Assembly: GCF_000383595.1 (NCBI RefSeq)
Contig: NZ_KB911581.1
Span: forward strand, 6,035,519 to 6,099,518
DNA length: 64,000 bases
Direction: 5' to 3'
DNA from: Streptomyces bottropensis ATCC 25435
GTDB taxonomy: Bacteria > Actinomycetota > Actinomycetes > Streptomycetales > Streptomycetaceae
Below are positions 38,729-47,261 of the stretch, in pieces. The notes below the pieces were generated by a model. That model did not search any database. It worked only from the letters and a program-made list of their open reading frames with translations, and had not been told where the DNA came from. Made by a program: the position numbers and the translations under genes. Positions within the stretch are counted from its first letter, which is position 1; every line of letters starts with the position of its first letter.

Positions 38729-40138
38729 CTACTTCGCCTCCGCCCGGCCGCCGTACGACCGCTTGCCGCGCCGGTGCGCGATCTCGCCCAGGACGACGTC
38801 CACCGCGATGAACACGGCGAGCGGGATGCCGAGCAGGGGCACGAAGTAGCCGAGGACGGCGATGAGGGCGAGGGCCGGGACCAGGATCTGCGGCGGCACG
38901 TGCTGCCAGGCACCGCGCGGGATCGGACGGCCGAACGACGAGGCGCGGCCGCGCAGCCACCACATGCGGTAGCCCCAGAGGATCAGTACGACCAGGGAGG
39001 CGGCCAGGGCCATGAGGAGGAGCTGGTTCGCCAGCCCGAACAGGACGCCCGTGTGACCGTCGATGCCCCAGCGGGAGAGCTTGGCGAGGACGGGGAAGTC
39101 GGCGAACCGGAGCGTGTCGGTGACCTCGGCGGTCGCCGGGTCCACGGCCACCGCGTCCTGCTTGGTGGGCCAGCTGCGCTGGACCTGCCTGACCACGTAC
39201 GTGGAGGACGCGTCGGCGGGCGGCACGATCTCCACCGGGTCGCCGAGGCCCTTGGCCCGCGCGGCGGCGAGGATCTTGTCCAGGTCGCCCTCGGGGGCGG
39301 TCCCTTCCTCCGCCGAGCCGTCGCCGTGATCCCCGTGGTCTCCCGCGGCGGCGGAGATCGCCGGGGTGGCCTGGTGGAGTTCGGTGCGCAGGACCTCGAT
39401 GTTGGCGCCCGCGTAGGTCGACCAGGTCAGGCCCGTCGCCGAGAGGAAGCAGAACCCGGCGGCGGCCCAGACGCCGACCGTGCCGTGCAGGCTCAGCGTG
39501 CGGCGGCGGCCACTGGTGCCGCGCACCTTGCGCTGGGCGCGGCGGCGGGCGAACCAGAGCACGAGACCGCCGCCGGAGATGACCCACAGCCAGCTGGCGG
39601 CGAGTTCGCTGTACAGGCGGCCGGGCTCGCCGAGCTGGAGATTGGCGTGGAACTTGTCGATCCAGGTCCGCACCGGCAGTGCGCCGGTCGAGCCGTACTG
39701 CTCAAGGGCGCCGCGCACCTCCGCCGTGTACGGGTCGACGAACACCGCGAGCGTGTTGCCCTCGTCGATGCCCTCGACGCCCGTCAGCATCACCCGGGTC
39801 GTCGCGTCGTCCTGCGGCGAGGGGCGTACGGCGGAGAGGGTGCCCTCGGGGTGCTCCTTGCGGGCGGCGGCCACCTGCTCGGAGATCGGCAGCTTCGCGT
39901 CGCCCACCTCGGCGACGGTCGTCCGGTCCGCGTAGACGATCTCCTCGATCGAGAACGAGGCGGCGTACAGTCCGCCGGTCAGGGCGGCGACCAGCAGGAA
40001 CGGGGCGACGAGGACGCCCGCGTAGAAGTGCAGCCGCAGCACGAGCGGCCGGAGCGAAGCCCAGCCCCTCGTGGCGCCGTCGGGCTTGGCGACGGGTTTG
40101 TGGGACTCGTCCGTCTCGGTCGAGGGGGCGATGGTCAT
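38729..40138 (-). CDS. PepSY-associated membrane protein (PiuB-like)
   Basis: A 469-residue protein with four main membrane segments (about 35-60, 185-205, 225-250 and 375-400) plus a hydrophobic end. PepSY-type domains lie between them, with DPYTAEVRGALEQYGSTG and DPATAEVTDTLRFADFPV. Conserved His include LRLHFYAGVL, DKFHANLQLGEPGRL and SLHGTVGVW. Such proteins are linked to iron or siderophore uptake and flavin or heme reduction at the membrane. A His/Gly/Asp cluster (DHGDHGDG) near 275 may bind metal. Start ATG 40138. Confidence 0.88.
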   Translation of the reverse strand: MTIAPSTETDESHKPVAKPDGATRGWASLRPLVLRLHFYAGVLVAPFLLVAALTGGLYAASFSIEEIVYADRTTVAEVGDAKLPISEQVAAARKEHPEGTLSAVRPSPQDDATTRVMLTGVEGIDEGNTLAVFVDPYTAEVRGALEQYGSTGALPVRTWIDKFHANLQLGEPGRLYSELAASWLWVISGGGLVLWFARRRAQRKVRGTSGRRRTLSLHGTVGVWAAAGFCFLSATGLTWSTYAGANIEVLRTELHQATPAISAAAGDHGDHGDGSAEEGTAPEGDLDKILAAARAKGLGDPVEIVPPADASSTYVVRQVQRSWPTKQDAVAVDPATAEVTDTLRFADFPVLAKLSRWGIDGHTGVLFGLANQLLLMALAASLVVLILWGYRMWWLRGRASSFGRPIPRGAWQHVPPQILVPALALIAVLGYFVPLLGIPLAVFIAVDVVLGEIAHRRGKRSYGGRAEAK

Positions 40139-40217
40139 CGGCGGATGCTCCGGGATGCGGGGACGTCGTGGCGGTCCAGTAGTCGGATCGTGGAGGCTTC
40201 GAGTTCCCGGCACTTTG

Positions 40218-40233
40218 TGTGATGTGGGTCACA
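40218..40233. promoter_or_regulatory. Crp-type binding site
   Basis: TGTGATGTGGGTCACA has perfect TGTGA and TCACA arms with six bases between, and matches the GTG-N6-GTCAC form reported for Streptomyces Crp. It is 80 bases upstream of the PepSY gene, on the far side of which lies the deformylase gene. Confidence 0.6.
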
Positions 40234-40260
40234 TGCGCCGATGCTGTCGCCTGGACGCGC

Positions 40261-40320
40261 GCGAGCCGGCGGGCCCTCGCGTGAGCCGGCGGGTCCTCGC
40301 GTGAGCCGGCGGGTCCTCGC
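40261..40320. repeat. Three tandem copies of a 20-bp repeat
   Basis: GTGAGCCGGCGGGTCCTCGC is repeated head to tail three times, the first copy with two differences. A partial fourth copy starts at 40321. It lies in the leader of the deformylase gene and contains in-frame GTG triplets, so copy number could affect its upstream region. No spacers, hence not CRISPR. Confidence 0.9.
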
Positions 40321-40365
40321 GTGAGCCGCCTCGCGTCGCGCGACCCCGGTTGGCATCCTGGCCCG

Positions 40366-41022
40366 ATGGCTTCTGAACGTGACCGCGTCGACTCCCGTCC
40401 CCTGAGCGACCGGGTCGAGGAACTCCTCGCCCATGAGGGGCCGCTGCCGATCGTCGCCGCGGGCGACCCGGTGCTGCGCCGCACCGCCGAGCCCTTCGAC
40501 GGCCAGCTCGACCCGGGTCTCCTCGCCCGCTTCGTCGCCGCCCTGCGCGCCACCATGCACGCGGCGCCGGGCGTCGGTCTCGCCGCGCCCCAGGTCGGGG
40601 TGTCCCTGCGGCTCGCCGTGATCGAGGACCCCGCGCCGGTCCCGGAGGAGGTACGGCTGGCCCGGGGCCGGGTGCCGCAGCCGTTCCGGGTCCTGGTCAA
40701 TCCCGCGTACGAGGCCGTCGGGCCGTACCGGGACGCGTTCTTCGAGGGCTGTCTGAGCGTGCCGGGCTGGCAGGCCGTGGTGGCGCGGCACGCCAAGGTG
40801 CGGCTCCGGGCGCTCGACGAGCGGGGGCGGGCGGTGGACGAGGAGTTCTCGGGGTGGCCGGCCCGGATCGTCCAGCACGAGACGGACCATCTGAACGGCA
40901 CGCTCTACCTCGACCACGCCGAGCTGAGGTCTCTCTCCTCCAGCCAGGCGATGGCCGACCGCTGGAACGACCCGACCCCGGTCCGGGCCGCCCGGGCGCT
41001 GGGCTTCCTGCTGCCCGACTGA
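40366..41022 (+). CDS. def: Peptide deformylase
   Basis: A 218-residue metalloenzyme that removes the formyl group from nascent N-termini. All three motifs are present: GVGLAAPQ, EGCLSVPG and QHETDHLNG (metal-binding HExxH variant HETDH). A 35-residue N-terminal extension precedes the core. Start ATG 40366; an in-frame GTG 45 bases upstream falls at the end of the tandem repeat. Streptomyces genomes usually have several def genes. Confidence 0.95.
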   Translation: MASERDRVDSRPLSDRVEELLAHEGPLPIVAAGDPVLRRTAEPFDGQLDPGLLARFVAALRATMHAAPGVGLAAPQVGVSLRLAVIEDPAPVPEEVRLARGRVPQPFRVLVNPAYEAVGPYRDAFFEGCLSVPGWQAVVARHAKVRLRALDERGRAVDEEFSGWPARIVQHETDHLNGTLYLDHAELRSLSSSQAMADRWNDPTPVRAARALGFLLPD

Positions 41023-41040
41023 GCGCCCGGACCGGCCGGT

Positions 41041-42501
41041 TCAGCCCCGGTACGCCTCCAGCAGCCGCAGCCACACCTCGCTGATCGTCGGGTACGAGGG
41101 CACCGCGTGCCAGAGCCGGTCGACCGGGACCTCCCCGACGACGGCGACGGTGGCGGAGTGGATCAGCTCACCGACGGCGGGGCCGACGAAGGTGACGCCG
41201 CGCAGGATCTCGCGGTCCAGGTCGACGACCATGCGGGCGCGGCCCCGGTAGCCGTCGGCGTACAGGCCCGCCCCCGCGACGGAGGAGAACTCGACGTCGA
41301 CCGCCCGGACGCGGTGACCGGCCTGTTCGGCCTCGGCGAGGGAGAGGCCGACGGCGGCGGCCTCGGGGTCGGTGAAGACGGCCTGGGGGACGGCGGCGTG
41401 GTCGGCGGTGGCCGCGTGGGCGCCCCAGCGGTCGCTCTCCAGGAGCGGGACCCCGGCCGCGCGGGCGGCGATGGCGGCCCCGGCGATCCGGGCCTGGTAC
41501 TTGCCCTGGTGGGTGAGGAGGGCCCGGTGGTTGACGTCCCCGACCGCGTACAGCCAGTCGCTGCCCGTCACCCGGAGGCTGTCGTCCACCTCCAGCCACG
41601 AGCCCGACTCCAGGCCCACGGTGTCGAGGCCGAGGTCGTCGGTGCGCGGGGCGCGGCCGGTGGCGAAGAGGATCTCGTCGGCCTCCAGCCGGTCGCCGGT
41701 GTCCGTGCGGGCCACCACGGTCCCGTCCTCACGGGACACCGCCGTCACCGACGTACCCGTCCGCACGTCGACGCCCGACTCGGCGAGCGCCTCGGCGATC
41801 AGTTCACCGGCGAAGGGCTCCATGCGGGGCAGCAGGCCCTTGCCGCGCACGAGGACGGTGACCTCGGAGCCGAGGGACCGCCAGGCGGTGGCCATCTCGA
41901 CGGCCACGACACCGCCGCCGACGACGATCAGCCGGCCGGGGACCGTCTGGGCGCTGGTGGCCTCGCGGCTGGTCCAGGGCTTGACCTGCGCGAGTCCCGG
42001 CAGGTCGGGCAGGAGGGCGCGGCTGCCGGTGGAGACGACCACCGCGTGCCGGGCGGTGAGGACCTGACGCCCGCCGTCGGGGGCGTCCACGACGACCCGG
42101 CGGGGTCCGGCCAGGCGCGCGTGACCCCGGTACAGGTCCGCCCCGACGCTCTCCAGCCAGCCGACCTGGCCGTCGTCCTTCCAGTGCGCGGTCTCGTAGT
42201 CGCGGTGGGCGAGCACCTCGGCGGTGTCCAGCGGGCCCTCGGCCAGGTGGCGCAGACCCGGTACGCGGCGGGCGTCGGCGCGGGCGATCGCGGGGCGCAG
42301 AAGGGCCTTGCTCGGCATGCACGCCCAGTACGAGCACTCGCCGCCGACCAGTTCGCTCTCCACGATCGCGGTGGACAGGCCGGCCGCGCGGGTGCGGTCG
42401 GCGACGTTCTCTCCCACGGGTCCGGCACCGAGCACCACGACGTCGTACTCGGCCGGTGTCGCGTCGTCCGCTGGGCCTTCGGTGATTTCCGTATCCGTCA
42501 T
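41041..42501 (-). CDS. FAD-dependent pyridine nucleotide-disulfide oxidoreductase
   Basis: A 486-residue flavoprotein of the lipoamide/mercuric/mycothione reductase fold. FAD motif VVVLGAGPVGENVADRTRAA; redox pair in GGECSYWACMPSK (CxxxxC); NAD(P) motif GRLIVVGGGVVAVEMATAW; GDV loop YAVGDVNHRALLTHQGKYQA. At the C-terminal active site, the usual His of HPTxSE is Tyr (PSYPTISE), so the acid-base pair of glutathione reductases is altered. Substrate unknown. Start ATG 42501. A thioredoxin gene lies divergently 129 bases away. Confidence 0.92.
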   Translation of the reverse strand: MTDTEITEGPADDATPAEYDVVVLGAGPVGENVADRTRAAGLSTAIVESELVGGECSYWACMPSKALLRPAIARADARRVPGLRHLAEGPLDTAEVLAHRDYETAHWKDDGQVGWLESVGADLYRGHARLAGPRRVVVDAPDGGRQVLTARHAVVVSTGSRALLPDLPGLAQVKPWTSREATSAQTVPGRLIVVGGGVVAVEMATAWRSLGSEVTVLVRGKGLLPRMEPFAGELIAEALAESGVDVRTGTSVTAVSREDGTVVARTDTGDRLEADEILFATGRAPRTDDLGLDTVGLESGSWLEVDDSLRVTGSDWLYAVGDVNHRALLTHQGKYQARIAGAAIAARAAGVPLLESDRWGAHAATADHAAVPQAVFTDPEAAAVGLSLAEAEQAGHRVRAVDVEFSSVAGAGLYADGYRGRARMVVDLDREILRGVTFVGPAVGELIHSATVAVVGEVPVDRLWHAVPSYPTISEVWLRLLEAYRG

Positions 42502-42629
42502 GGGGTCAGTCTGGTTGCTGGTGTGCGCGGTGGCCAAACGGGTACGCGCGCGGAATACGCCACCGCGGGGCGGCGTTGTCGAGTGCGGCTCGCCCCCGAG
42601 CACCGAAACCAGGAAGAGGGATGCACGCC

Positions 42630-43016
42630 ATGAGCAGCACCGTGGAGCTGACCAAGGAGAACTTCGACCGGACGGTCACCGAGAACGAGTTCGTTCTGAT
42701 CGACTTCTGGGCGTCCTGGTGCGGGCCTTGCCGGCAGTTCGCCCCGGTCTACGAGAAGGCCGCCGACGACAACCCGGACCTGGTGTTCGGCAAGGTGGAC
42801 ACCGAGGCCCAGCCGGAGCTGGCGCAGGCCTTCGGCATCCAGTCCATCCCGACGCTGATGATCGTCCGTGACCAGGTCGCCGTGTTCGCGCAGCCGGGCG
42901 CGCTGCCCGAGGCCGCGCTGACCGACGTCATCGGGCAGGCCCGGAAGCTGGACATGGACGAGGTCCGCAAGGCCGTCGCCGAGCAGCAGGCGCAGGTGGA
43001 GCAGAACGGCCAGTAG
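42630..43016 (+). CDS. trxA: Thioredoxin
   Basis: A 128-residue thioredoxin with the active site WCGPC (Cys 31 and 34), DFWASWCGPCRQFAP and the cis-Pro loop QSIPTLMIV. A slightly long charged, Gln-rich tail follows residue 108. ATG 42630 is chosen because typical relatives begin with SSTVELTKENF; an ATG nine bases upstream sits against the ribosome site. Divergent from a disulfide reductase-fold gene, suggesting shared redox function, although thioredoxin reductase itself is not here. Confidence 0.95.
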   Translation: MSSTVELTKENFDRTVTENEFVLIDFWASWCGPCRQFAPVYEKAADDNPDLVFGKVDTEAQPELAQAFGIQSIPTLMIVRDQVAVFAQPGALPEAALTDVIGQARKLDMDEVRKAVAEQQAQVEQNGQ

Positions 43017-43025
43017 CCGGCCGAC

Positions 43026-44216
43026 TCACCAGGCAGGCGGCAGCCCCGTGTAGTGGGCTGCCAGTTCGGCGGCCGCCTGGCGGGAGGCGGTGATCCGGCG
43101 CAGCCCGGCGAGCTGGAGGCGGTGGTCGAAGGCGCCGCCCTCCGGCAGCGCGTGCAGCATCCTGGTCATGTCGTACGAGAAGCGGGCCGTCCGCCAGACC
43201 CGGTCGAGGCACACCTGCGAGTAGCGGTCCAGGAGTTGTGCCGTTCCGTGGGTGTACAGCTCGACGAGGGCGCGGGCGAGGACGCACACCTCGTACACCC
43301 CGAGGTTGAGCCCCTCGGTGCCGGTCGGCGGCACGGTGTGGGCGGCTCCCCCGGCGAGCAGCAGCCGTCCGTGCCGCATCGGCTCGTGGACGTGACTGCG
43401 CATCGGGGTCACGGACTTGGCGGTGACCGGTCCTCGTTCCAGACTCCAGTCAGCGTCGATGGCAAAGCGCGCGGCCAGTTCGTCCCATACACGTTCGTCG
43501 GGCCAGTCGGCGGGGTCGGTGCCGCTGGGGACCTGGAGGCAGAACCGGGACACCGACGGTGAGCGCATGCCGTGCAGGGCGAAGCCGTGGTCACCGCGCG
43601 CGTAGACCGACTCCTCGCGGGACGGCGGGACTTCGGCCAGGACGCCGAGCCAGGAGTACGGGTGCTCGTGCTCGTACACCCGGCGGGCGGCGGCCGGGAA
43701 CACATGGCGGGAGATGCCGTGGAAGCCGTCGCAGCCGGCCACCCACTCGCAGGACAGCTCCTCCTGGTACCCGTCGTGGACGAAGTGCACCACCGGGCGC
43801 TCGCCGAGCGGGTTCTCGACACCGATCGCCTCCGCCTGGAACAACAGCGGTGGCCCGTCAGCGAGTTGGAGGGCGACGAGGTCGTTGACGATCTCCGCCC
43901 GGGGATAGATCGTGACGCTGCGGCCGCCGGTGAGGGCCGGGAGGTCGAGCCGGTGCCGTTCGCGGTCGAAGCGCAGTTCGATGCCGTGCTGGACCACGCC
44001 CTCGGTCTCCAGGCGTGCGGCGGCCCCGCACGCGCGCAGCGCGTCGACGGTGCCCTGCTCCAGCACGCCTCCGGCCGACGGCACCACCGGCCGCCGCTCC
44101 ACGTGCGCGCGGGTCCGGCTCTCCAGGACCACGCAGTCGATGTCCGCCCGGTGCAGCAGCCGGGCGAGGAGGAGCCCGGCGGGGCCCGCGCCGATGATGC
44201 CGACCTTCGTGCGCAT
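43026..44216 (-). CDS. pobA: 4-Hydroxybenzoate 3-monooxygenase
   Basis: A 396-residue FAD monooxygenase converting 4-hydroxybenzoate to protocatechuate with NAD(P)H and O2. FAD motif VGIIGAGPAGLLLARLLHRA; DG motif VAGCDGFHGISRHVFP; substrate-side PPTGTEGLNLG. The normally invariant Asp of the ribityl-binding GD motif (AGDAAH) is Gly here (LLAGGAAHTVPPTG), which could weaken FAD binding. Length and remaining motifs fit PobA. A LacI regulator gene lies 154 bases upstream on the same strand. Confidence 0.88.
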   Translation of the reverse strand: MRTKVGIIGAGPAGLLLARLLHRADIDCVVLESRTRAHVERRPVVPSAGGVLEQGTVDALRACGAAARLETEGVVQHGIELRFDRERHRLDLPALTGGRSVTIYPRAEIVNDLVALQLADGPPLLFQAEAIGVENPLGERPVVHFVHDGYQEELSCEWVAGCDGFHGISRHVFPAAARRVYEHEHPYSWLGVLAEVPPSREESVYARGDHGFALHGMRSPSVSRFCLQVPSGTDPADWPDERVWDELAARFAIDADWSLERGPVTAKSVTPMRSHVHEPMRHGRLLLAGGAAHTVPPTGTEGLNLGVYEVCVLARALVELYTHGTAQLLDRYSQVCLDRVWRTARFSYDMTRMLHALPEGGAFDHRLQLAGLRRITASRQAAAELAAHYTGLPPAW

Positions 44217-44370
44217 GACGCGCCTCCCGAGGCGGGCGGTCGGTCCCGCCCTGTCCGCCCAGCCTCGCCCGTGCGGCCCCGCCCGTCCAGCCGTGTCCGC
44301 TCGGCCGTGTTCGTTCAGCTGTGCCGGTTCGGCCGTATCCGCTCGACCGTGCGCGTTCGGCCGTGCGCGT

Positions 44371-45405
44371 TCAGCTCGATTCGCGGTGCACGATCCTCGC
44401 GCCCAGGACGTCGTGGGTGGTGGGGACCGAGGTGGGGTCGCGCACCACGCGGTCGACCAGTTCCGCGAGGTGACGCCCGGAGGGCAGCTCCAGGTGGACG
44501 GTGCTCAGGCGGGGCCGCAACAGCCGGCCGAGCATCAGGTCGTCGGCCCCGACCACGGCCGTCTCCCCGGGGATGCCGATGCCCTCGTCCTGGAGGGCCC
44601 GCATCACCAGCATCGCGTACTCGTCGTTGTACGCGAACACCGCGTCCAGCCCGAGCGAGCGCCAGTCGCGGGCGAGCCGGGCGGCGGCCGCCTCGTCGTA
44701 GGCGAGCGGCAGCTCGGTGACCGTGGCCTCGGTGCCCTGCACCGCGCGTCGTACGCCGGCCAGGCGGGGCTGGGAGAAGACCCCGAGGCCGGGCTCCTCG
44801 GGCACGACGACACCGATGCGGCGGCGGCCGCTCTCGACCAGGTGCCGGCCGGCGCTGTGGCCGACGCCCGCGTGGTCCAGGATCAACGCGTGGGCGCCCT
44901 CGACGGGTTCGGGGGTGAGGGTGACCACGGCCTTGGCGCCGGAGCGCTTGAGTACGGCCACGCCCTGCGGGCCGAGACCGACGCCGGGCATGATGACCGC
45001 GACCGGGCGCAGTTCGGCCCAGGCGCGGGCGGCGTCGTCGCCGCGCAGCCCCAGGCCGCCGTGCTGCACGACGGTGTAGTCGAGCCGGCTGAGGGCCCAC
45101 TGGATCTCGTTGATGAACTGGCTGTACAGCGGCCCGATGGGAACGTTCGGGGTGGGCATCAGCACCAGGCGGCTGTGGCCGGCGCGCAGGCTGCGGGCCG
45201 CCGCGTGGGGTACGTAGCCGAGTTCCTTGGCGGCCTCGTGGACCCGGCGGCGGGTCGGCTCGCTGATGCGGACGGCGCTGGTGTTGTTCAGGACGTAGCT
45301 GACCGTCGCACGTGAGACACCCGCGAGACGTGCCACGTCGGCGCTCGTGGGCACGGATCGCTGCAGGGGCGAGGGCGGGACGGGCTCTTTCGGTATCTGC
45401 ACCAT
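44371..45405 (-). CDS. LacI-family transcriptional regulator
   Basis: A 344-residue regulator. Helix-turn-helix and hinge (about 19-70): SADVARLAGVSRATVSYVLN, RRRVHEAAKELGYVPHAAAR. A sugar-binding-type ligand domain follows, with FAYNDEYAMLVMRALQDEG and GADDLMLGRLLRPRLSTVHL. Start ATG 45405 with a short Pro-rich lead. It precedes pobA on the same strand; control of pobA by a LacI protein would be unusual, so the target is open. Confidence 0.92.
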   Translation of the reverse strand: MVQIPKEPVPPSPLQRSVPTSADVARLAGVSRATVSYVLNNTSAVRISEPTRRRVHEAAKELGYVPHAAARSLRAGHSRLVLMPTPNVPIGPLYSQFINEIQWALSRLDYTVVQHGGLGLRGDDAARAWAELRPVAVIMPGVGLGPQGVAVLKRSGAKAVVTLTPEPVEGAHALILDHAGVGHSAGRHLVESGRRRIGVVVPEEPGLGVFSQPRLAGVRRAVQGTEATVTELPLAYDEAAAARLARDWRSLGLDAVFAYNDEYAMLVMRALQDEGIGIPGETAVVGADDLMLGRLLRPRLSTVHLELPSGRHLAELVDRVVRDPTSVPTTHDVLGARIVHRESS

Positions 45406-46108
45406 GAGGAGGGCATCCTTGCAGAAGTGGTGAAGGTCGTTCCGGCCGGGGGACCGTCGGCCGTGCGGGGGCTCGGGGTCGGGCCACCGATCTTTGTGGC
45501 TGGGCAGTTTGGCGAATGTGTTCGAAATCCGTTCAATCGGGCGGCCATTTCACGCCACCTCCACATGAGTACGTACGCGGGGGCTCCGCACGCACGTGTG
45601 GCCTGCTTTCCGCACCGGGCCGGTGTGCGGGCGACCGGCCCACGTCCGGTCCCCCGGCGGCCTCGTGACGACACGGCACATCGGGGTTCCGCCCACGACG
45701 GGGGCCGATCCGCTGGTCGGGGTAGACGGCGGGTGAGCGGTCGCGCGCCTGGCCAGGCCGTGCGACCGGCTCGCGCGGGGGGACGCGCGCAGGTCCCCGC
45801 CGCCGGCACGGCGACCGCCCGCGAAGGGCGCGGCACGGGGTGCCGACACGCGAAAGCTATGGCGTGAACTGTGTGCTGGACGCGGGCGCGGGCGCGTACA
45901 CGGGCGCCGCGCCCGCCGACCGTGCCGCTCCGGGCGACCCGCGGACCACCCGCCGGATGGCGGGCAACCGCCGCCGTACGACGGCGTCCGCGCGCTTGCC
46001 GCGGCGCTCATCATCGCGATACGAACCGCCCGCACGCGTCGCGGTACGCCCCGTCGGCCACGCGTCGCGGTGCGCACCGTGGATGCGGAACCCGCACGAG
46101 GAGAAGCC
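45406..46108. other. Intergenic region without a convincing gene
   Basis: About 700 bases between the LacI gene and an esterase gene reading the other way. An AT-richer stretch near 45490-45570 (with TGTTCGAAATCC) probably holds the lacI-type promoter and operator. A direct repeat CACGCGTCGCGGT occurs near 46033 and 46058. Long frames here have non-protein-like composition. Confidence 0.5.
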
Positions 46109-47083
46109 ATGGCCATGACCCCGCCCCCGTTCGATCCGGAGCTCGCGGCGGCCCTGGAGACGATCAAGGACCTGGTGCCGCGCGGGCTGACCATGGACGA
46201 CATCCCGGCGATGCGCCAGGGGCCCGGCATCGAGCTGATGGCCCAGCTCGACCTCACCGTGGACGGGTTCTTCGAGGTCGAGGACCGGCTGGTGCCGGGG
46301 CCCGAGGGGGAGCCGGAGATCTCGCTGCTCATCTGCCGCCCGGCCGCGCCCACGACACCGGGTCCGCTGCCGGTGATCTACCACGTCCACGGCGGCGGCA
46401 TGATCGTCGGCAACAACCGGGTCGGTGTGGACGCGCCGCTGGCCTGGGCCCGGGAGCTGGGCGCGGTCGTGGTGTCCGTGGAGTACCGGCTGGCCCCCGA
46501 GCATCCGCATCCGGCGCCCGTCGAGGACGTCTACGCGGGTCTGCTGTGGACCGCCGGGCACGCGGACGAGATCGGGGGCGACGCCGAGCGGATCGTCATC
46601 GCGGGGGCGAGTGCGGGCGGCGGACTGACCGCCGCGCTGGCCCTGCTCACGCGGGACCGGAAGGGGCCCCGGCCGATCGGGCAGGTGCTGCTGTGCCCGA
46701 TGCTCGACGACCGCAACGACACGCCGTCCGCCCACCAGATGGCGGGGCGGGGGGTGTGGGACCGGACGGCCAACGAGACGGGGTGGACGGCGTTGCTCGG
46801 GGAGCGGCGGGGTGGGGCCGATGTGTCCCCCTACGCGGCGCCGGCGCGGGCGGAGGATCTGAGTGGGTTGCCTCCGGCGTTTCTGGATGTGGGGTCGGCG
46901 GAGACGTTCCGGGACGAGGTCGTCGCGTACGCGTCCCGGTTGTGGCGGGCGGGTGGGGTCGCGGAGTTGCATGTGTGGCCCGGGGGGTTCCACGGGTTCG
47001 ACGGGTTCGCGCCTCAAGCGGCGGTGTCGCGGGAGTGCCGGGAGGCGCAGGTGCGGTGGGTTCGGCGGTTGCTCGGGGAGTGA
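46109..47083 (+). CDS. Alpha/beta hydrolase, hormone-sensitive lipase family
   Basis: A 324-residue esterase. Oxyanion motif HVHGGGMIVG; nucleophile Ser in GASAGGGL; acidic residue in FLDVGSAETFRDE; catalytic His in FHGFDG. An N-terminal cap of about 75 residues precedes the fold. Start ATG 46109 follows GAGGAGAAG. It would cleave short acyl esters; the natural substrate is unknown. Single-gene transcript ended by a hairpin six bases after the stop. Confidence 0.92.
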   Translation: MAMTPPPFDPELAAALETIKDLVPRGLTMDDIPAMRQGPGIELMAQLDLTVDGFFEVEDRLVPGPEGEPEISLLICRPAAPTTPGPLPVIYHVHGGGMIVGNNRVGVDAPLAWARELGAVVVSVEYRLAPEHPHPAPVEDVYAGLLWTAGHADEIGGDAERIVIAGASAGGGLTAALALLTRDRKGPRPIGQVLLCPMLDDRNDTPSAHQMAGRGVWDRTANETGWTALLGERRGGADVSPYAAPARAEDLSGLPPAFLDVGSAETFRDEVVAYASRLWRAGGVAELHVWPGGFHGFDGFAPQAAVSRECREAQVRWVRRLLGE

Positions 47084-47088
47084 GTGCC

Positions 47089-47127
47089 GGTGGGGGCGGC
47101 GGGGATTTCGCCCCCGCCGCCCCCACC
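47089..47127. terminator. Terminator after the esterase gene
   Basis: A perfect 16-bp stem (GGTGGGGGCGGCGGGG and complement) with a 7-base loop, six bases past the stop. Confidence 0.8.
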
Positions 47128-47166
47128 CGTCCCGTCCCACAGGGGCTGCGGCCCTTCGACCCCCAC

Positions 47167-47197
47167 GTGCGGGTCCGGTGGGGCTTCTCGCGCAGTT
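47167..47197. repeat. 31-bp dispersed repeat, copy 1
   Basis: This 31-bp segment, starting GTGCGGGTCCGGTGGGG, is identical to the reverse complement of 57952-57982. Both copies are intergenic and close to gene ends. Confidence 0.85.
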
Positions 47198-47261
47198 CCC
47201 CACCGGGCCCGCGGACGAACGCCCCTCCCCGCCGGCGGAGCCATGTCGCACTATGAGGGGT

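Noticed and set aside
40261..40326. Possible CRISPR array
   Set aside because: The 20-bp units are directly adjacent with no spacers and no cas genes are present; it is a simple tandem repeat.
44275..44372. Imperfect GTTCGGCCGTGCGCG-like repeats between pobA and lacI
   Set aside because: Too degenerate to define a unit or copy number; could be low-complexity GC-rich DNA. Not claimed as a feature.
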